Source: Stentor roeselii
Taxonomy: Eukaryota > Ciliophora > Heterotrichea > Heterotrichida > Stentoridae
Length of the DNA: 64,000 nucleotides
NCBI GenBank assembly: GCA_006503475.1
Contig: RSEH01000103.1
Location: 87,622 to 151,621 of the forward strand
Direction of reading: 5' to 3'
Both the position numbers and the translations under genes were made by a program. Shown piece after piece: positions 1 to 10,300 of this stretch (the stretch's first letter is position 1; each line of letters begins with the position of its first letter). Below the pieces are notes generated by a model, which was given only the letters and a program-made list of their open reading frames with translations, was not told the origin of the DNA and searched no databases.

Positions 1-3000
1 TTTTAGTTTCCAAATATTGATGCATGCTTTTTTGAATCTCATCTAAAGTCTTGTTCGCATCTTTAAACAACAGCAGAGTCGTTCCATCAGGTGAGATACT
101 CTCCAACAACGACGGGTCCTTATTAGTAGCTTCCATCGTGTTTTTCCAGTTATTGTCCACCTGTTTAAACTGCCTGTTTTCCATAGGCATGCGCTTTTGA
201 ATATCGTCTGAAGCGAAGATAGGCTCCAGGTTCATCCAGACCACCTGGCACTTCATCCATTGTTCTAAAGTTTCTTGAATGTTTGAAATTCGTTGTTCCC
301 ACTCTTTGCACTGCTTTTCAATAGGCTTTGCATAAGGCGAGGTCTTCATGGCCTGGACATTATTGATCTGTTCATCAAGAATCACTTGAATTTCTTCAAC
401 AGTTTTAATAAGATACGAGTCTTTATGAGGAAGAATTTCAAGTTTCTGGGCTTCGGCTTCTTTTTTCATTTCTTCTAGTTTTTTCTTTAGTTTGAATTCC
501 CTTTGCGCCTTGTACGAGATTTCTTCGATATCTGTAATGAATTTTTTCATTCCTTTGTCAATCATCGTAGAAACTGTTTCCATTTTCGGCTGAAATCCTT
601 CAGCATACTCAGCAATAACCTCTAATCTTTTCCAGTGGTCTTCATTCCAAGCTTCATTCGCGATGGACTTGATAAGAGGAATATTTTCTTGAAAGCCTAG
701 AAGATGTTCTTTAAGATGACTGATGACATTAATAGCTTCAGGTGATTTTTCCATGAGTTTTTTATTCAGCATGGCGCATTCTCGTAGCCATTTATCGACA
801 TTAGAAGCGATTTCATTAGCATTAAGTTCATAAATCTTTTTTTCATTAAGCCAAACCTGCAGGCCGTACTTGAAATCATTAGCATTTGACCAGAGTTTAT
901 TGAAAGGGTCGAATTCGTCGATCATGTTCTGAAGTTCAGTCTTGTCCGACAGCTGAAGTTCAAATAAAGTCTCTCTTTGATTAAAAGAAACCATTTGGTC
1001 CATGGCTGTTTTCAGGTCAGCTTCTAGTCTTTTTATATTTTCGAAGTTTTTCGTGGTATCTTCGTAGTCAGCGTACTGCTGAACGCTTTCCAGGTCTCTA
1101 TGAAGCTGAGTGATTTCCTTGTACCACTTGTCTTTCTCTCTTTCCAGCTTTTCTCTGAATTTTTCTTCTTCGCCTTCAAGTCTTCCGATGCCTTCCTTGG
1201 CGCTGATGTCGATGGCTGTTGGAAGACTTTTACACATCCACATCTGGATACTGACTTCTTCGTCTAGTTGGTGAAGGTAGTCTTCAAGTATCAAAGAATG
1301 CATTATCACGTTGCCTTCTTGATCTTGAAGTTCAGCTTTTCGGTTTTTTATGTTTCGACCGAATTGTTTCAGTTCAAAAAGTTCTCCTTCATTTGTAGGA
1401 AGGGTCATGATTTTCTTCTCAATGAAACTGTAGGAGTTATGGATGTCAGTGATTTCATCAGCACAGAACTTTGCGATTGACTCTAAATAAATATTCATCG
1501 CTTTTTCTATCTTTTTATTTAAAGATGTTTTAAATTTCTCACATTGAACTTGGAATAACTCGAAATTAACTTCAAGTGTAGAGAACTGTACTGCTTTTTC
1601 CTTCGCTTTTTTCAGTTTAGACAGTTCTTCACGAAGTACTGACGTTGAAGGTTTCGTTGCCATGAGTTTCGTGATATGGTCTTTCGGGTTTAACTTTCCG
1701 ATCCACTCGAATTCTTTGTACTGAGTGAGAAGTGAAGTAGGTCCATGAGTGTATCTTTCAAAGAGTGAATTGATTTCTTCCTTCGCGGTTTGAACCCAAG
1801 GATTTTCATCGTCAAGGCGATAGACAGGGTCTTTCGGCATGTTCATGAAAGGGACCAGGTCTGACTCGAGGCTGATGATTTTATTGGTGGCTTCAACAAT
1901 CCAATCAATGCATTCAAGTAAAAATTTCTGAGTCTGAGGAAGACTTGGTCGGAAGTCGATGGACCCGACTTCGACCTCTTCAGCCTCCTGGTCTTTTTTA
2001 TGTCTTGAGGCTTCTTCAAGGTTCAGTTGAAGGATGATTAAAGGTTTATGCTTCCAAAGGTACCCGCCGTCTTCTCGGACAAACATTTGCAAGAACTCCA
2101 CCCAGTCCCTGATGCTTTGATAAGAAAAGTTACGCATGTGGGTGTTCATTATTAGATCCATTCTTCTTAGTACCTTATGTAAAGAACTGATTTTATACTC
2201 TTCAGTGTCTACAGCGAAAAAATTGAACTTTTCAGCCATTTTGTCCTGAGTTTCAGAAATCATGAACTCTCGCCAATGGATTAAAATATGCTGGCGAATC
2301 GCCTGATGATGATTTCTTTGAGTCTCGTAAAGTTGCTTCAGGTTCATCGGAAGTGTCAAGTTGCTGGTCTCTAAAAAGCGATGCTCTTGGAAACTAAAAC
2401 ATTTCGCTGCCATGATTTTGTTAACTTGAACGATTTCATTGATTTGGTACCAATGCTGGTCCTCCAAGGTCTTCTTCGTCTCTAGATAAGGATGCTTGGG
2501 GATCCTGACAGTTCCATATTCAGGAGCAACGATTTTTTCTCTTTTAATCCTGATTTTTTTTAATATAAACTCCGGGTCGTTTTTCGGGTCCTGCATTTTG
2601 ATAAGAATGACACATTTTTTCATGGCTCTCACATATTCTTCATCAACAATCACAAGTAAATGTTTTAAAGTTTCTTTAAACTTTTCAGGATTTTTCACAT
2701 TAACAGTCGCTTTCTGCATGATTTTCGCTTTAATCGATTTTTGCAACTGAGAGACAGTTTCCGCAGGAACATTATCAACAAGGTCAATAAACCTCGACTC
2801 AGTTTCAAAGTTCGCTTGAAGTTCGCGGGCTTGACTGACTCTTAATTCAAAGTTTTTCGGGTCTTCATCAACGAACATAATAGCAAGTCTCTGTACTTTC
2901 TTTTCAATTCCATTGCTAGAAATCCGTACAAGGAACTTTTTCTCAAACTTATCAAAAGCAATCAAATCAACAGTTTCCCAGGCATAGTTCCCCGAGTCAT

Positions 3001-3589
3001 AAACCGGTGACTTTGCATGAGGTCCTTCTTTTCCAGAGTAAAATTTAAGCCATTCTTCAGGTTGTTTTTCTTCAATCCAACAGTCAAACTTGGAGATGTC
3101 TCTTGTGCACTTCAAGTTGGGGAATTCAAAACTTGCGTATTCCTTGTGCAGGATGTCTCGGGTTCGCTCGATGTTGTACCCTGGAGGCTCTTCAGGCACT
3201 GGATCGTTTTTTTCTTTCTGGTCTAGACGGTAACTTGCTTCGTTTTCTCGCGTCGGGATGATTTTTTCGTGTTTTCGGACTGCCATTGAGTGCCGCGCTG
3301 GAAGACCTTTTGCGCTGTCTAGAGTCATCTTTGATTTTATCTCGGAGATCCATGGGTTTGACACGTTTACTGTCAGTTCTGGCTCGGTTTCTATTACTGG
3401 AAGAGCTTCTATTGACTCTGTGTGGTCTTTCAAGGTCGTGTCGCCTATTTTTGTCTTTGAGAGACTCTTGAAATTTGGAATGTTCAGCTGAACTAAAGGA
3501 CCGTATGGCCGTTTTTTGCTGCCGTCTCGGACTTTGTAGTCCCGGCTTTTCGCCCTAACCGATTTCATTATAAAGATGCAGCCATTCAT
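1..3589 (-). CDS. Axonemal dynein heavy chain, N-terminal part (cut by window edge)
   Basis: This is the first 1196 codons of a dynein heavy chain, read on the minus strand without introns or stops. The start is the ATG at 3589, directly preceded by an in-frame TAA; a second in-frame ATG lies at 3568. The segment covers the tail and enters the linker (DHC_N2). It holds a pattern typical of the linker: EQWMKCQVVWMNLEPIF, then MPMENRQFKQVDNNWK, then a KDPSLL block and a DEIQKSMHQYLETK block at the window edge. The tail is short and has no clear DHC_N1 part, which fits a single-headed inner-arm axonemal dynein (DNAH1/3/7/12 type) better than an outer-arm or cytoplasmic one. The AAA+ ring, stalk and remaining roughly 3000 residues lie outside the window. 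Role (family knowledge): microtubule motor in the cilia. The exact isotype cannot be told from this part. Confidence 0.92.
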   Translation of the reverse strand, partial: MNGCIFIMKSVRAKSRDYKVRDGSKKRPYGPLVQLNIPNFKSLSKTKIGDTTLKDHTESIEALPVIETEPELTVNVSNPWISEIKSKMTLDSAKGLPARHSMAVRKHEKIIPTRENEASYRLDQKEKNDPVPEEPPGYNIERTRDILHKEYASFEFPNLKCTRDISKFDCWIEEKQPEEWLKFYSGKEGPHAKSPVYDSGNYAWETVDLIAFDKFEKKFLVRISSNGIEKKVQRLAIMFVDEDPKNFELRVSQARELQANFETESRFIDLVDNVPAETVSQLQKSIKAKIMQKATVNVKNPEKFKETLKHLLVIVDEEYVRAMKKCVILIKMQDPKNDPEFILKKIRIKREKIVAPEYGTVRIPKHPYLETKKTLEDQHWYQINEIVQVNKIMAAKCFSFQEHRFLETSNLTLPMNLKQLYETQRNHHQAIRQHILIHWREFMISETQDKMAEKFNFFAVDTEEYKISSLHKVLRRMDLIMNTHMRNFSYQSIRDWVEFLQMFVREDGGYLWKHKPLIILQLNLEEASRHKKDQEAEEVEVGSIDFRPSLPQTQKFLLECIDWIVEATNKIISLESDLVPFMNMPKDPVYRLDDENPWVQTAKEEINSLFERYTHGPTSLLTQYKEFEWIGKLNPKDHITKLMATKPSTSVLREELSKLKKAKEKAVQFSTLEVNFELFQVQCEKFKTSLNKKIEKAMNIYLESIAKFCADEITDIHNSYSFIEKKIMTLPTNEGELFELKQFGRNIKNRKAELQDQEGNVIMHSLILEDYLHQLDEEVSIQMWMCKSLPTAIDISAKEGIGRLEGEEEKFREKLEREKDKWYKEITQLHRDLESVQQYADYEDTTKNFENIKRLEADLKTAMDQMVSFNQRETLFELQLSDKTELQNMIDEFDPFNKLWSNANDFKYGLQVWLNEKKIYELNANEIASNVDKWLRECAMLNKKLMEKSPEAINVISHLKEHLLGFQENIPLIKSIANEAWNEDHWKRLEVIAEYAEGFQPKMETVSTMIDKGMKKFITDIEEISYKAQREFKLKKKLEEMKKEAEAQKLEILPHKDSYLIKTVEEIQVILDEQINNVQAMKTSPYAKPIEKQCKEWEQRISNIQETLEQWMKCQVVWMNLEPIFASDDIQKRMPMENRQFKQVDNNWKNTMEATNKDPSLLESISPDGTTLLLFKDANKTLDEIQKSMHQYLETK

Positions 3590-3976
3590 ATTTTAGCTTT
3601 CTGGGGTGATGGAGGTGAAGGGATTTTCTTCGTGGTTTTAGCGATTTCTTGGAATTTATTTGGATTTTTAGTTGAGTTTGGATTGTTGATAAATTTTTTA
3701 GGGTTTTTGAAGTTTGGAGGAGTTTAGATTTAGATATGATTTTGAGATGGTGGAGGTTTTTGAGGGGTTTAGGGAGGGATTATATTTTGGTGGAGATTAT
3801 TTGTTTAGGAGAGGTTATTGGAGAACAATAGAATCCAACAGCCTAACCCCTAAACCAATATCAATCTCTCCAAAACTTCAAAACCAAACAATCTCAAATC
3901 CAAAATATTCCAGCTCACCTCCTAAATCCCAACAAAAATCCATTAAAATAACTACCTCAATTCAAATACTAAATAG
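3590..3976. promoter_or_regulatory. Divergent intergenic region between dynein and USP genes
   Basis: These 387 bp separate two divergent start codons and hold no convincing gene. Base composition flips: up to about 3825 the plus strand is rich in G and T with very little C, and from there to the USP start it is rich in C and A with very little G. Each promoter half is therefore C/A-rich on the strand of its own gene. A 92-codon ORF crosses this region but it follows the skew and reads into the USP start, so I do not accept it. Confidence 0.5.
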
Positions 3977-6900
3977 ATGGGATCGTGTGTAGGAATGAAC
4001 CGAAAGACTCAAGTTCGAATCGTAAACAACGGCAAAAGATTCGTCGACGAAGGCCAACTAATGGACCGTCTAACCGAGCAACAAGTGAAAACTCTTCGAG
4101 ACATATTCAACAAAATCCGTTCAACTTCCACAGGTCTAGACAAAAAAGGCATGCTCTTAATATTCCCAGCTCTAAAAACCTTTCCACAAGCAGTGATAAC
4201 AAAATGCTTCCAGCTCTTCACAAGAGACTCAAACCAAATCGAGTTCCGAACTTTCTGCATCATCATCTCAAAACTTCTCCTTTCAACAAAAGAAGACCAG
4301 TCCGAGTTCGTCTTCGAGTTGTTCGACTGCGACAATGACGGACAGTTGAAAGAATCAGAACTTGACATTTTTCTCAAAACTCAAGAATTGTTCCTAAGAA
4401 AATATTCAGAAAACTCTTCTGAAAACTTCAAACAACACAAGCAAAAATTCCAAAGTATTCCTGTTTTAAAGAAGGAATTTATAGACTGGTCTTTAAGAAA
4501 CATCGAACTCAGTGATTTGCTGAAACCTTTCGAAATCATTCCTTCAGCTCTAACAGAAAAACAAGTGATTTCAGCGAAAATGCTGAATTCAGAAAAAACT
4601 GCTGGGGAAGTAGTTTTTTTGATCAGTCAAGAATGGTGGGTGGCTTGGAAGATGTATGTTAGATTTCAACAGGATATTGATGAAGACTACGAGATCAGCA
4701 TTAATAACTTCGCTTCTATCGAGCCGAAGAATAGAACGAAACCTTTTGCATTAGGTGACCGTCCCATTGAAATTTTTAACAACAACCTTTTAGTTGATGA
4801 GAGGTTGAAGAAGAATTTAAAGGAAAACACGGATTTTATCGTGATTAAAAAAGATGTCTGGGAGCAACTTCTTGCTTGGTACGGCGGAGGACCTACCATC
4901 GCTCGAAAAGTGATTGAAGAGAAAGGCAGACTGGTGATCGACTACTACCCTTTGATTTTCACCGTCATTCCTGTGGATAAAAACGGTGTCACTCAGTTTG
5001 AACGGAAAAAAAACTTGATGGTCAACAAGAACTGCCTGATGAGGGAACTTTTAGAACTTTGCAGTAAACTTTTCGAGAAAACGAAAGAACTTTCACGTAT
5101 TCTCTATCAACGCAATGGGGCTTGGGACCATCTCATCAACCCTGAAGGAAAAGTATCTCCTCTTCTGGCAGATGGAAGTGAATTACTCCTTGAAACTGCT
5201 TTTATTGAAAAAAACGTGCAGATCTGGCCTACTGAAAAGAAAGAAAAAGTCAAAGCTGGTAGTGAAACTTCTGCAAATGACACAGGTCCTCAAGTCGCTC
5301 CTGAGCCGAAAAAAGCTGAAAAAACGATTCCAAAGCTTACAAATTCTGTGATTCCAGGAATTTCAGGTCTAGCGAACTTAGGGAACACTTGTTATTTAAA
5401 CTCGGTTCTTCAGTCATTGCTTCATACTCCAATGTTCGAGCAATTTTTCATCCGCGAGTCGATTTTTTCTTATTTAAACGCGTCTTTCAAAGGAGACACC
5501 CTGGCAGTCGACCTGAACCTTCTTGCGCGAGAAATGTTTTTAAGCAAAAACTCGAAAGTTATTCCAAAAAAGTTTCATAAAAAGTTCGTAAAACGCTTTC
5601 CGATGTATGAAGGGACTTCTCAGCATGATGCTCATGAATGTTTGAGTCTTATTCTTAACACCCTGCATGAAGAACTCAGCAGACAAGGCGAAGGCAAAGC
5701 GAATGAAACTTGCACTTTAGAAAATCCTGAAGATAAAAGTATTGAAATAATAAAAGCTGATGAACAGTGGAAGTCCTTGCAAGGTAGCATCGGCTCTCCT
5801 ATTTCAGATGTTTGTGGAGGGCAAACTCGAAGGACTCTTACTTGTGAAAACTGCGGGTATAAAAAGGTGTTGTTTGAAGTTTTTTATAATTTGAGTGTTC
5901 CTGTCCCTGCTTCTATGGAAATCGTCATCATGGCAACTGTCGTGTTCAAAAAACGAAAAGCTCTGCAGATTGGAATCTTTATCAATAAGTTCTTGAAAAT
6001 CACGGATTTAATGCAGGAAATCGCAAATCTTTCTGGACTCAGTAAGGAAAAACTTCTTCTCTGCTTTTTTTACTCAGGGTCACCAGTGATAGCTTTAAGA
6101 AACAACGAAAATGATCCTATTTTTCGTAGGATCAGGGAAAATTCAAATGTTTTTGTATTTGAGGTGATAACAACTCTAGAAGAATCAGAAAGTTTAGGAA
6201 AAAAATGGGCACCTTATGGAAATTCTTTATCTAGTTTTAAAGAAGGGGATCATGTAGACGTGCATTTAAACAAAGAGTGGAAAACAGGAAAAATCAAAGT
6301 GGTCCAAGAAAAGAGTTTCGTTGTAGACTTGGACTATGAAGACAAAGTAGATATTTTTACCTCTGTGGACCTGGCGCATTTCAGGGCTCACACTGTTTTC
6401 GAGAATCCTAAGATTTTACATATTCATATTTACCATCAGATGTCAAGGAATGGGAAGGTCGAATGCATGGGCTTTCCAAATATCATATCAATTGGAAACT
6501 GGTACACTTATAAGGACTTAACGGCTCATGTAAAGGAAATCATCGAACCTTTTCGACTTAAAAAGACAGAACCTTGCGAGTATAGTCTTCGACTCATTGA
6601 AAATATGACTTTTAAATGCGCGATTTGTAAAAAATGTGACGGCTGTTTAATGCCTGATGATAAAAACAACTTACTTACAATGGAAGCGAATTCAGTTGCT
6701 GTCCTTTGGGATGATGGAGGATTTTACCAGGAATTAAGTGTTCATCAATCTGTTGCGAATGTTGAAGAAAAGACGAAAAAACAACCGATTGATATAAGTG
6801 AATGTTTTAACTCATTTACAAATGTAGAAAAAGTTGATCTTGAATGCGAAAAATGCAAACACAAGGTGCACAAGACACTTGTAGATATTTGGAGAGTTCC

Positions 6901-7309
6901 TGATATTTTAATTCTTTGTCTTGTGCGATTCGCTTATCACAACGGGTCCCTTGATAAGATTGACCAAGCAGTAAACTTTCCTTTTTACGCTTTAGACATA
7001 TCACAATGGGTGAAAAGTGTAGAAACTAGTGGCGGGATGACTTTAAGCACGACATCATTACAAAACGCTTACGATTTATACTCAGTCATCCAGCATTCAG
7101 GAAGTATCGAAGCTGGTCACTACACAACTCTAATAAAAGTCGCGAATCAAGAGGATTCGATGTGGGTGTCTCTCGACGACGGTACTGCAACAGTGATTAA
7201 AGAAGACCCGGAATCCGCCTCAATGATGCAAAACGCTTATATGTTATTTTACAAGCGACGGAAACTTTCATCGAGTAGTGTGATTAATTTAATAGGGAAT
7301 TGTGCTTAA
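3977..7309 (+). CDS. Ubiquitin carboxyl-terminal hydrolase with EF-hand and DUSP domains (USP32/USP15 type)
   Basis: A 1110-residue deubiquitinase. The start MGSCVG offers Gly2 and Cys4, a plausible N-myristoylation/palmitoylation signal, so membrane attachment is likely (inference). An EF-hand loop DCDNDGQLKESE lies at residues 117-128. A DUSP-type domain spans about 212-330, with LISQEWWVAWKMYV and DVWEQLLAWYGGGP. The USP catalytic domain begins with the Cys box GLANLGNTCYLNSVLQS (Cys472) and ends with the His box HSGSIEAGHY (His about 1048) and WVSLDDG. CENCG and CEKC pairs form the zinc finger. A segment near 750-805 (EGDHVDVHLNKEWKTGKI) looks like a Tudor/Agenet-type insertion within the catalytic domain. 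EF-hand plus DUSP plus USP is the USP32 architecture. All catalytic boxes are intact, so it should be active in removing ubiquitin. Its stop codon directly abuts that of the convergent NACHT gene. Confidence 0.93.
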   Translation: MGSCVGMNRKTQVRIVNNGKRFVDEGQLMDRLTEQQVKTLRDIFNKIRSTSTGLDKKGMLLIFPALKTFPQAVITKCFQLFTRDSNQIEFRTFCIIISKLLLSTKEDQSEFVFELFDCDNDGQLKESELDIFLKTQELFLRKYSENSSENFKQHKQKFQSIPVLKKEFIDWSLRNIELSDLLKPFEIIPSALTEKQVISAKMLNSEKTAGEVVFLISQEWWVAWKMYVRFQQDIDEDYEISINNFASIEPKNRTKPFALGDRPIEIFNNNLLVDERLKKNLKENTDFIVIKKDVWEQLLAWYGGGPTIARKVIEEKGRLVIDYYPLIFTVIPVDKNGVTQFERKKNLMVNKNCLMRELLELCSKLFEKTKELSRILYQRNGAWDHLINPEGKVSPLLADGSELLLETAFIEKNVQIWPTEKKEKVKAGSETSANDTGPQVAPEPKKAEKTIPKLTNSVIPGISGLANLGNTCYLNSVLQSLLHTPMFEQFFIRESIFSYLNASFKGDTLAVDLNLLAREMFLSKNSKVIPKKFHKKFVKRFPMYEGTSQHDAHECLSLILNTLHEELSRQGEGKANETCTLENPEDKSIEIIKADEQWKSLQGSIGSPISDVCGGQTRRTLTCENCGYKKVLFEVFYNLSVPVPASMEIVIMATVVFKKRKALQIGIFINKFLKITDLMQEIANLSGLSKEKLLLCFFYSGSPVIALRNNENDPIFRRIRENSNVFVFEVITTLEESESLGKKWAPYGNSLSSFKEGDHVDVHLNKEWKTGKIKVVQEKSFVVDLDYEDKVDIFTSVDLAHFRAHTVFENPKILHIHIYHQMSRNGKVECMGFPNIISIGNWYTYKDLTAHVKEIIEPFRLKKTEPCEYSLRLIENMTFKCAICKKCDGCLMPDDKNNLLTMEANSVAVLWDDGGFYQELSVHQSVANVEEKTKKQPIDISECFNSFTNVEKVDLECEKCKHKVHKTLVDIWRVPDILILCLVRFAYHNGSLDKIDQAVNFPFYALDISQWVKSVETSGGMTLSTTSLQNAYDLYSVIQHSGSIEAGHYTTLIKVANQEDSMWVSLDDGTATVIKEDPESASMMQNAYMLFYKRRKLSSSSVINLIGNCA

Positions 7310-10300
7310 TTATTTTGGCAGTTTAAGAATAGGTCTCTTGACTATCTTTTGAACATTTTCTGATATACGTCTGTCTGACTTTCCTAAGACTGGAGAGTTT
7401 ATCAGAGCTGAAGACCCGGGGGTGAAGTCTTCAAAGTTTAATTTATTGGAATAAGGGACTTGAAGAGTTGAAACTTTTAAAGTATGTGAATGGTTCAGCA
7501 AAGGTCGCCCATTGAACCTCGCCATTGACAGGACTCGATCGCCGATAATCTTAAAAATCTCAGAATGGTTCGATTTGCTGATTTTTCGGTCAAGGACTCC
7601 TAACATGTGAAGAATATGTTGAAGAATTCCTTCACAGGCGTAATAAGTCAGTTCTTGTCTTTTAACACCCTCTGCAAGATTCGTGATTTTTTTTTCATTT
7701 TCCAAGATTTCATGATTTAAGTCGTCAGGATTTAGTTCTGAATTATAAGACTTGCTTTCTTTTTGTCTTAAAAAAGCGAGTTTGACCTCTAAAGCGTCTT
7801 TTTGACCTTTTAGGTCTTTTAACTTGTCATCAAGCTTTGAACGTGATGCGGATAAATCGTCTTTCCTTTCAAGTTGCCAGATGATTGAAGTCAGGTCTTG
7901 TGGACTTGAGATGCTTGCAACTGTCTGAAGTTTTTGAATGATTTTCTCGAAGTTTAAGATTTTTTCTTCAAGGACCTGCTTCAGCTTCTGAATTTTTTTT
8001 AAAGTTGCTTGACGTTCTTTCAGCCTTCCTAAAAAGAAACTTTCAGAACGAGGAGGGTGTTGAACGTTGATGAGATTCGCACGTTTTGACTCTCCTGAAA
8101 GAAGAGTTTCTTTTATACTCGCTTTGAATGAGAACTGCTCGACCACCCGGTCCAAGGTGTTTTCTTGGATTTTTATTTTATCTTGAAACCACTTCTCGAA
8201 CTCAGTGATTTGAGTGTCAAGAGTTTCTTTTTCTTCTTCAAAAATACGAATTTCTGCCTTTTCCGACTCGATCAGGGTGTTAATGTTTTGGATTCCTTTT
8301 TCCAGTCCTTTTTCCCATAATTCATTCCTGGCAGAGTTTTTGAAGCAACATGAGATAATAGTTTCAAGTCGTTTACTCTCTACTTCAGCTTTATTGATTT
8401 TTTCATAGATTTTTTCCATTCTTTTTTTCATGAACTCGATTTTTTCACTGATTTCTTTCGACTCCTTCATCTTGTCTTCACTTTTCGCAATTTGACTTTT
8501 GAGGCTTTCAAGTTGCAGAGTTCTTGTGCGAGTTTCATTGACAAGTTTATTAAAACAGGTCTGAAGTTCATTATTTTCTTTTTTCTTTTTCAAGATCTCG
8601 AAGTTGGAGTAATCTGAAACCTTTGCTCCAACTTTCAATAAAACATTAGCAGGTGTCAGTTCTTTAAACATCAAGTCAAAGTTAAAGTCAATCTTGCACT
8701 TTTTGTTGATATTTTCACTTGAAGCCCCTCGTGTCATTTGCTTTCCAAGAAAAGACTCATTGATAGGGTTAAGTTGAATTGTTGTGTTCAAAGGAGGTAA
8801 AGAGTCATGCCAGATCCCAGCGGCTTTAACAAATGCGGAGACTGAGCGATCTTGAAAGTCCTGTTGAAGATTTGCAGAGCTTCTTGATTTCTTCGAAGGA
8901 ACGAAACGTTTTCTTGCTTTTAACCTTGCGTCTCTGATGATTTTCAAGGTCGTTACAGCCATTTCATTGTCATGCTGGTGATTTAGCTCAACAGCATTGA
9001 ACACCCCGACGATTTGAGAGAAGTCCGAGTAGACATCAAGTGAGCACCAAGGAAATTGTATCCAAATCCATCTTTTATAACAAAAAAGTTCTTTTTTCAT
9101 CTTTTTTCTCATCATCGCTCGAGAAAAGCTCTGGTTTTGCTCTTCTTCATCATTGCGAATCACTGAATCTTTCAAGAAGTTCCAAGCTTTTTTGTTCTCG
9201 AAAGTGATCTGCTCGTCTTTTCGCAGAGGATTTATGATCGTCGTGTTGATCAGGCCTGGTAAAAGCATGATTTCTTCGTACAATGTCAGTTCTTTCACCT
9301 CGTTTACCTTCTTTAAAGGAGGATGGCGGAATTCACAGATAGAGGCAGGTTCGAAAATTGAAAATTCTTTGAAAAATCGGCAGAGTTGGACTAAAATAAT
9401 GAAAATTTCTTGATTACTTGGATTGTGCTGCTCTACAAAATGCTCGAGGGTCTTGTTGTACTCTTGCACTGGGTCAAAGTGATGCTCGAATAAAAGGTTC
9501 CAACATCTGATCAGCTCTAGACGGTTCTGAGGACTGTACATTATGAAAAAGACTTCTAGCGATGTGAGGCAGTCCTTTAGAGAAAGCCATTCTTTTAGTT
9601 CTTTGTAATGGTAAATTCGCTCTTGCACTGATTTTATTGATACTTTTCTTAGGCTAAAGTGCTCCAAGATGTCGAAACGAAGATGGGACAGTTGAAGGAT
9701 GAACCGGGAAATAATCACCTTGCTGAATATGTCAGACTTGAACAGAAATAAAGACTCGCAGGTAAAAAAACAGATGCTGAAAACTTCTAGAACTTGAATC
9801 ACTGACTCTGAATGAGAACATAAAGATTTTAGGTCGTCGATGCCGAGACCACATCGTGATATTGCCAAGTAACCAAGAACTTTCAATACAATACTTCTTT
9901 GAGGAGTTTGGTCTATGAAGAACTGCACGATTACTTCAAATAATCCTTCAATGTCCTCACATTTTTTAATCGATTCTAGAGGAAGACTGGGAAAGTTCTT
10001 GTTTTTAATCAATGAAAAATGAAGCACCAGGTTTAAAAAAAGAGGATTTTCACAAGATTTTGATTGAAAAACGAATTTTTTCAGTTGATTAATTTCGTTT
10101 TTATTTCTAGAAACCCGTCGCAGGTACTTTTCAATAACTTCTATTTTTTTCTCATTATCCAGTCCAGAAATAAAGACCTGTTGTTTCACTTTATTTGAAA
10201 GATAGTTAAAACATCGAGAATTCCTGTTACATGAGATGATTACCCGTATATTATCAGGAAGATCACTGGGAAGCCACTCAGGAAGTTCTTCTCTTCCAGT

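Noticed and set aside
3714-3992. 92-codon plus-strand ORF before the USP gene
   Set aside because: It runs across the composition switch of the divergent promoter, its peptide mirrors the skew, and it overlaps the USP start in another frame.
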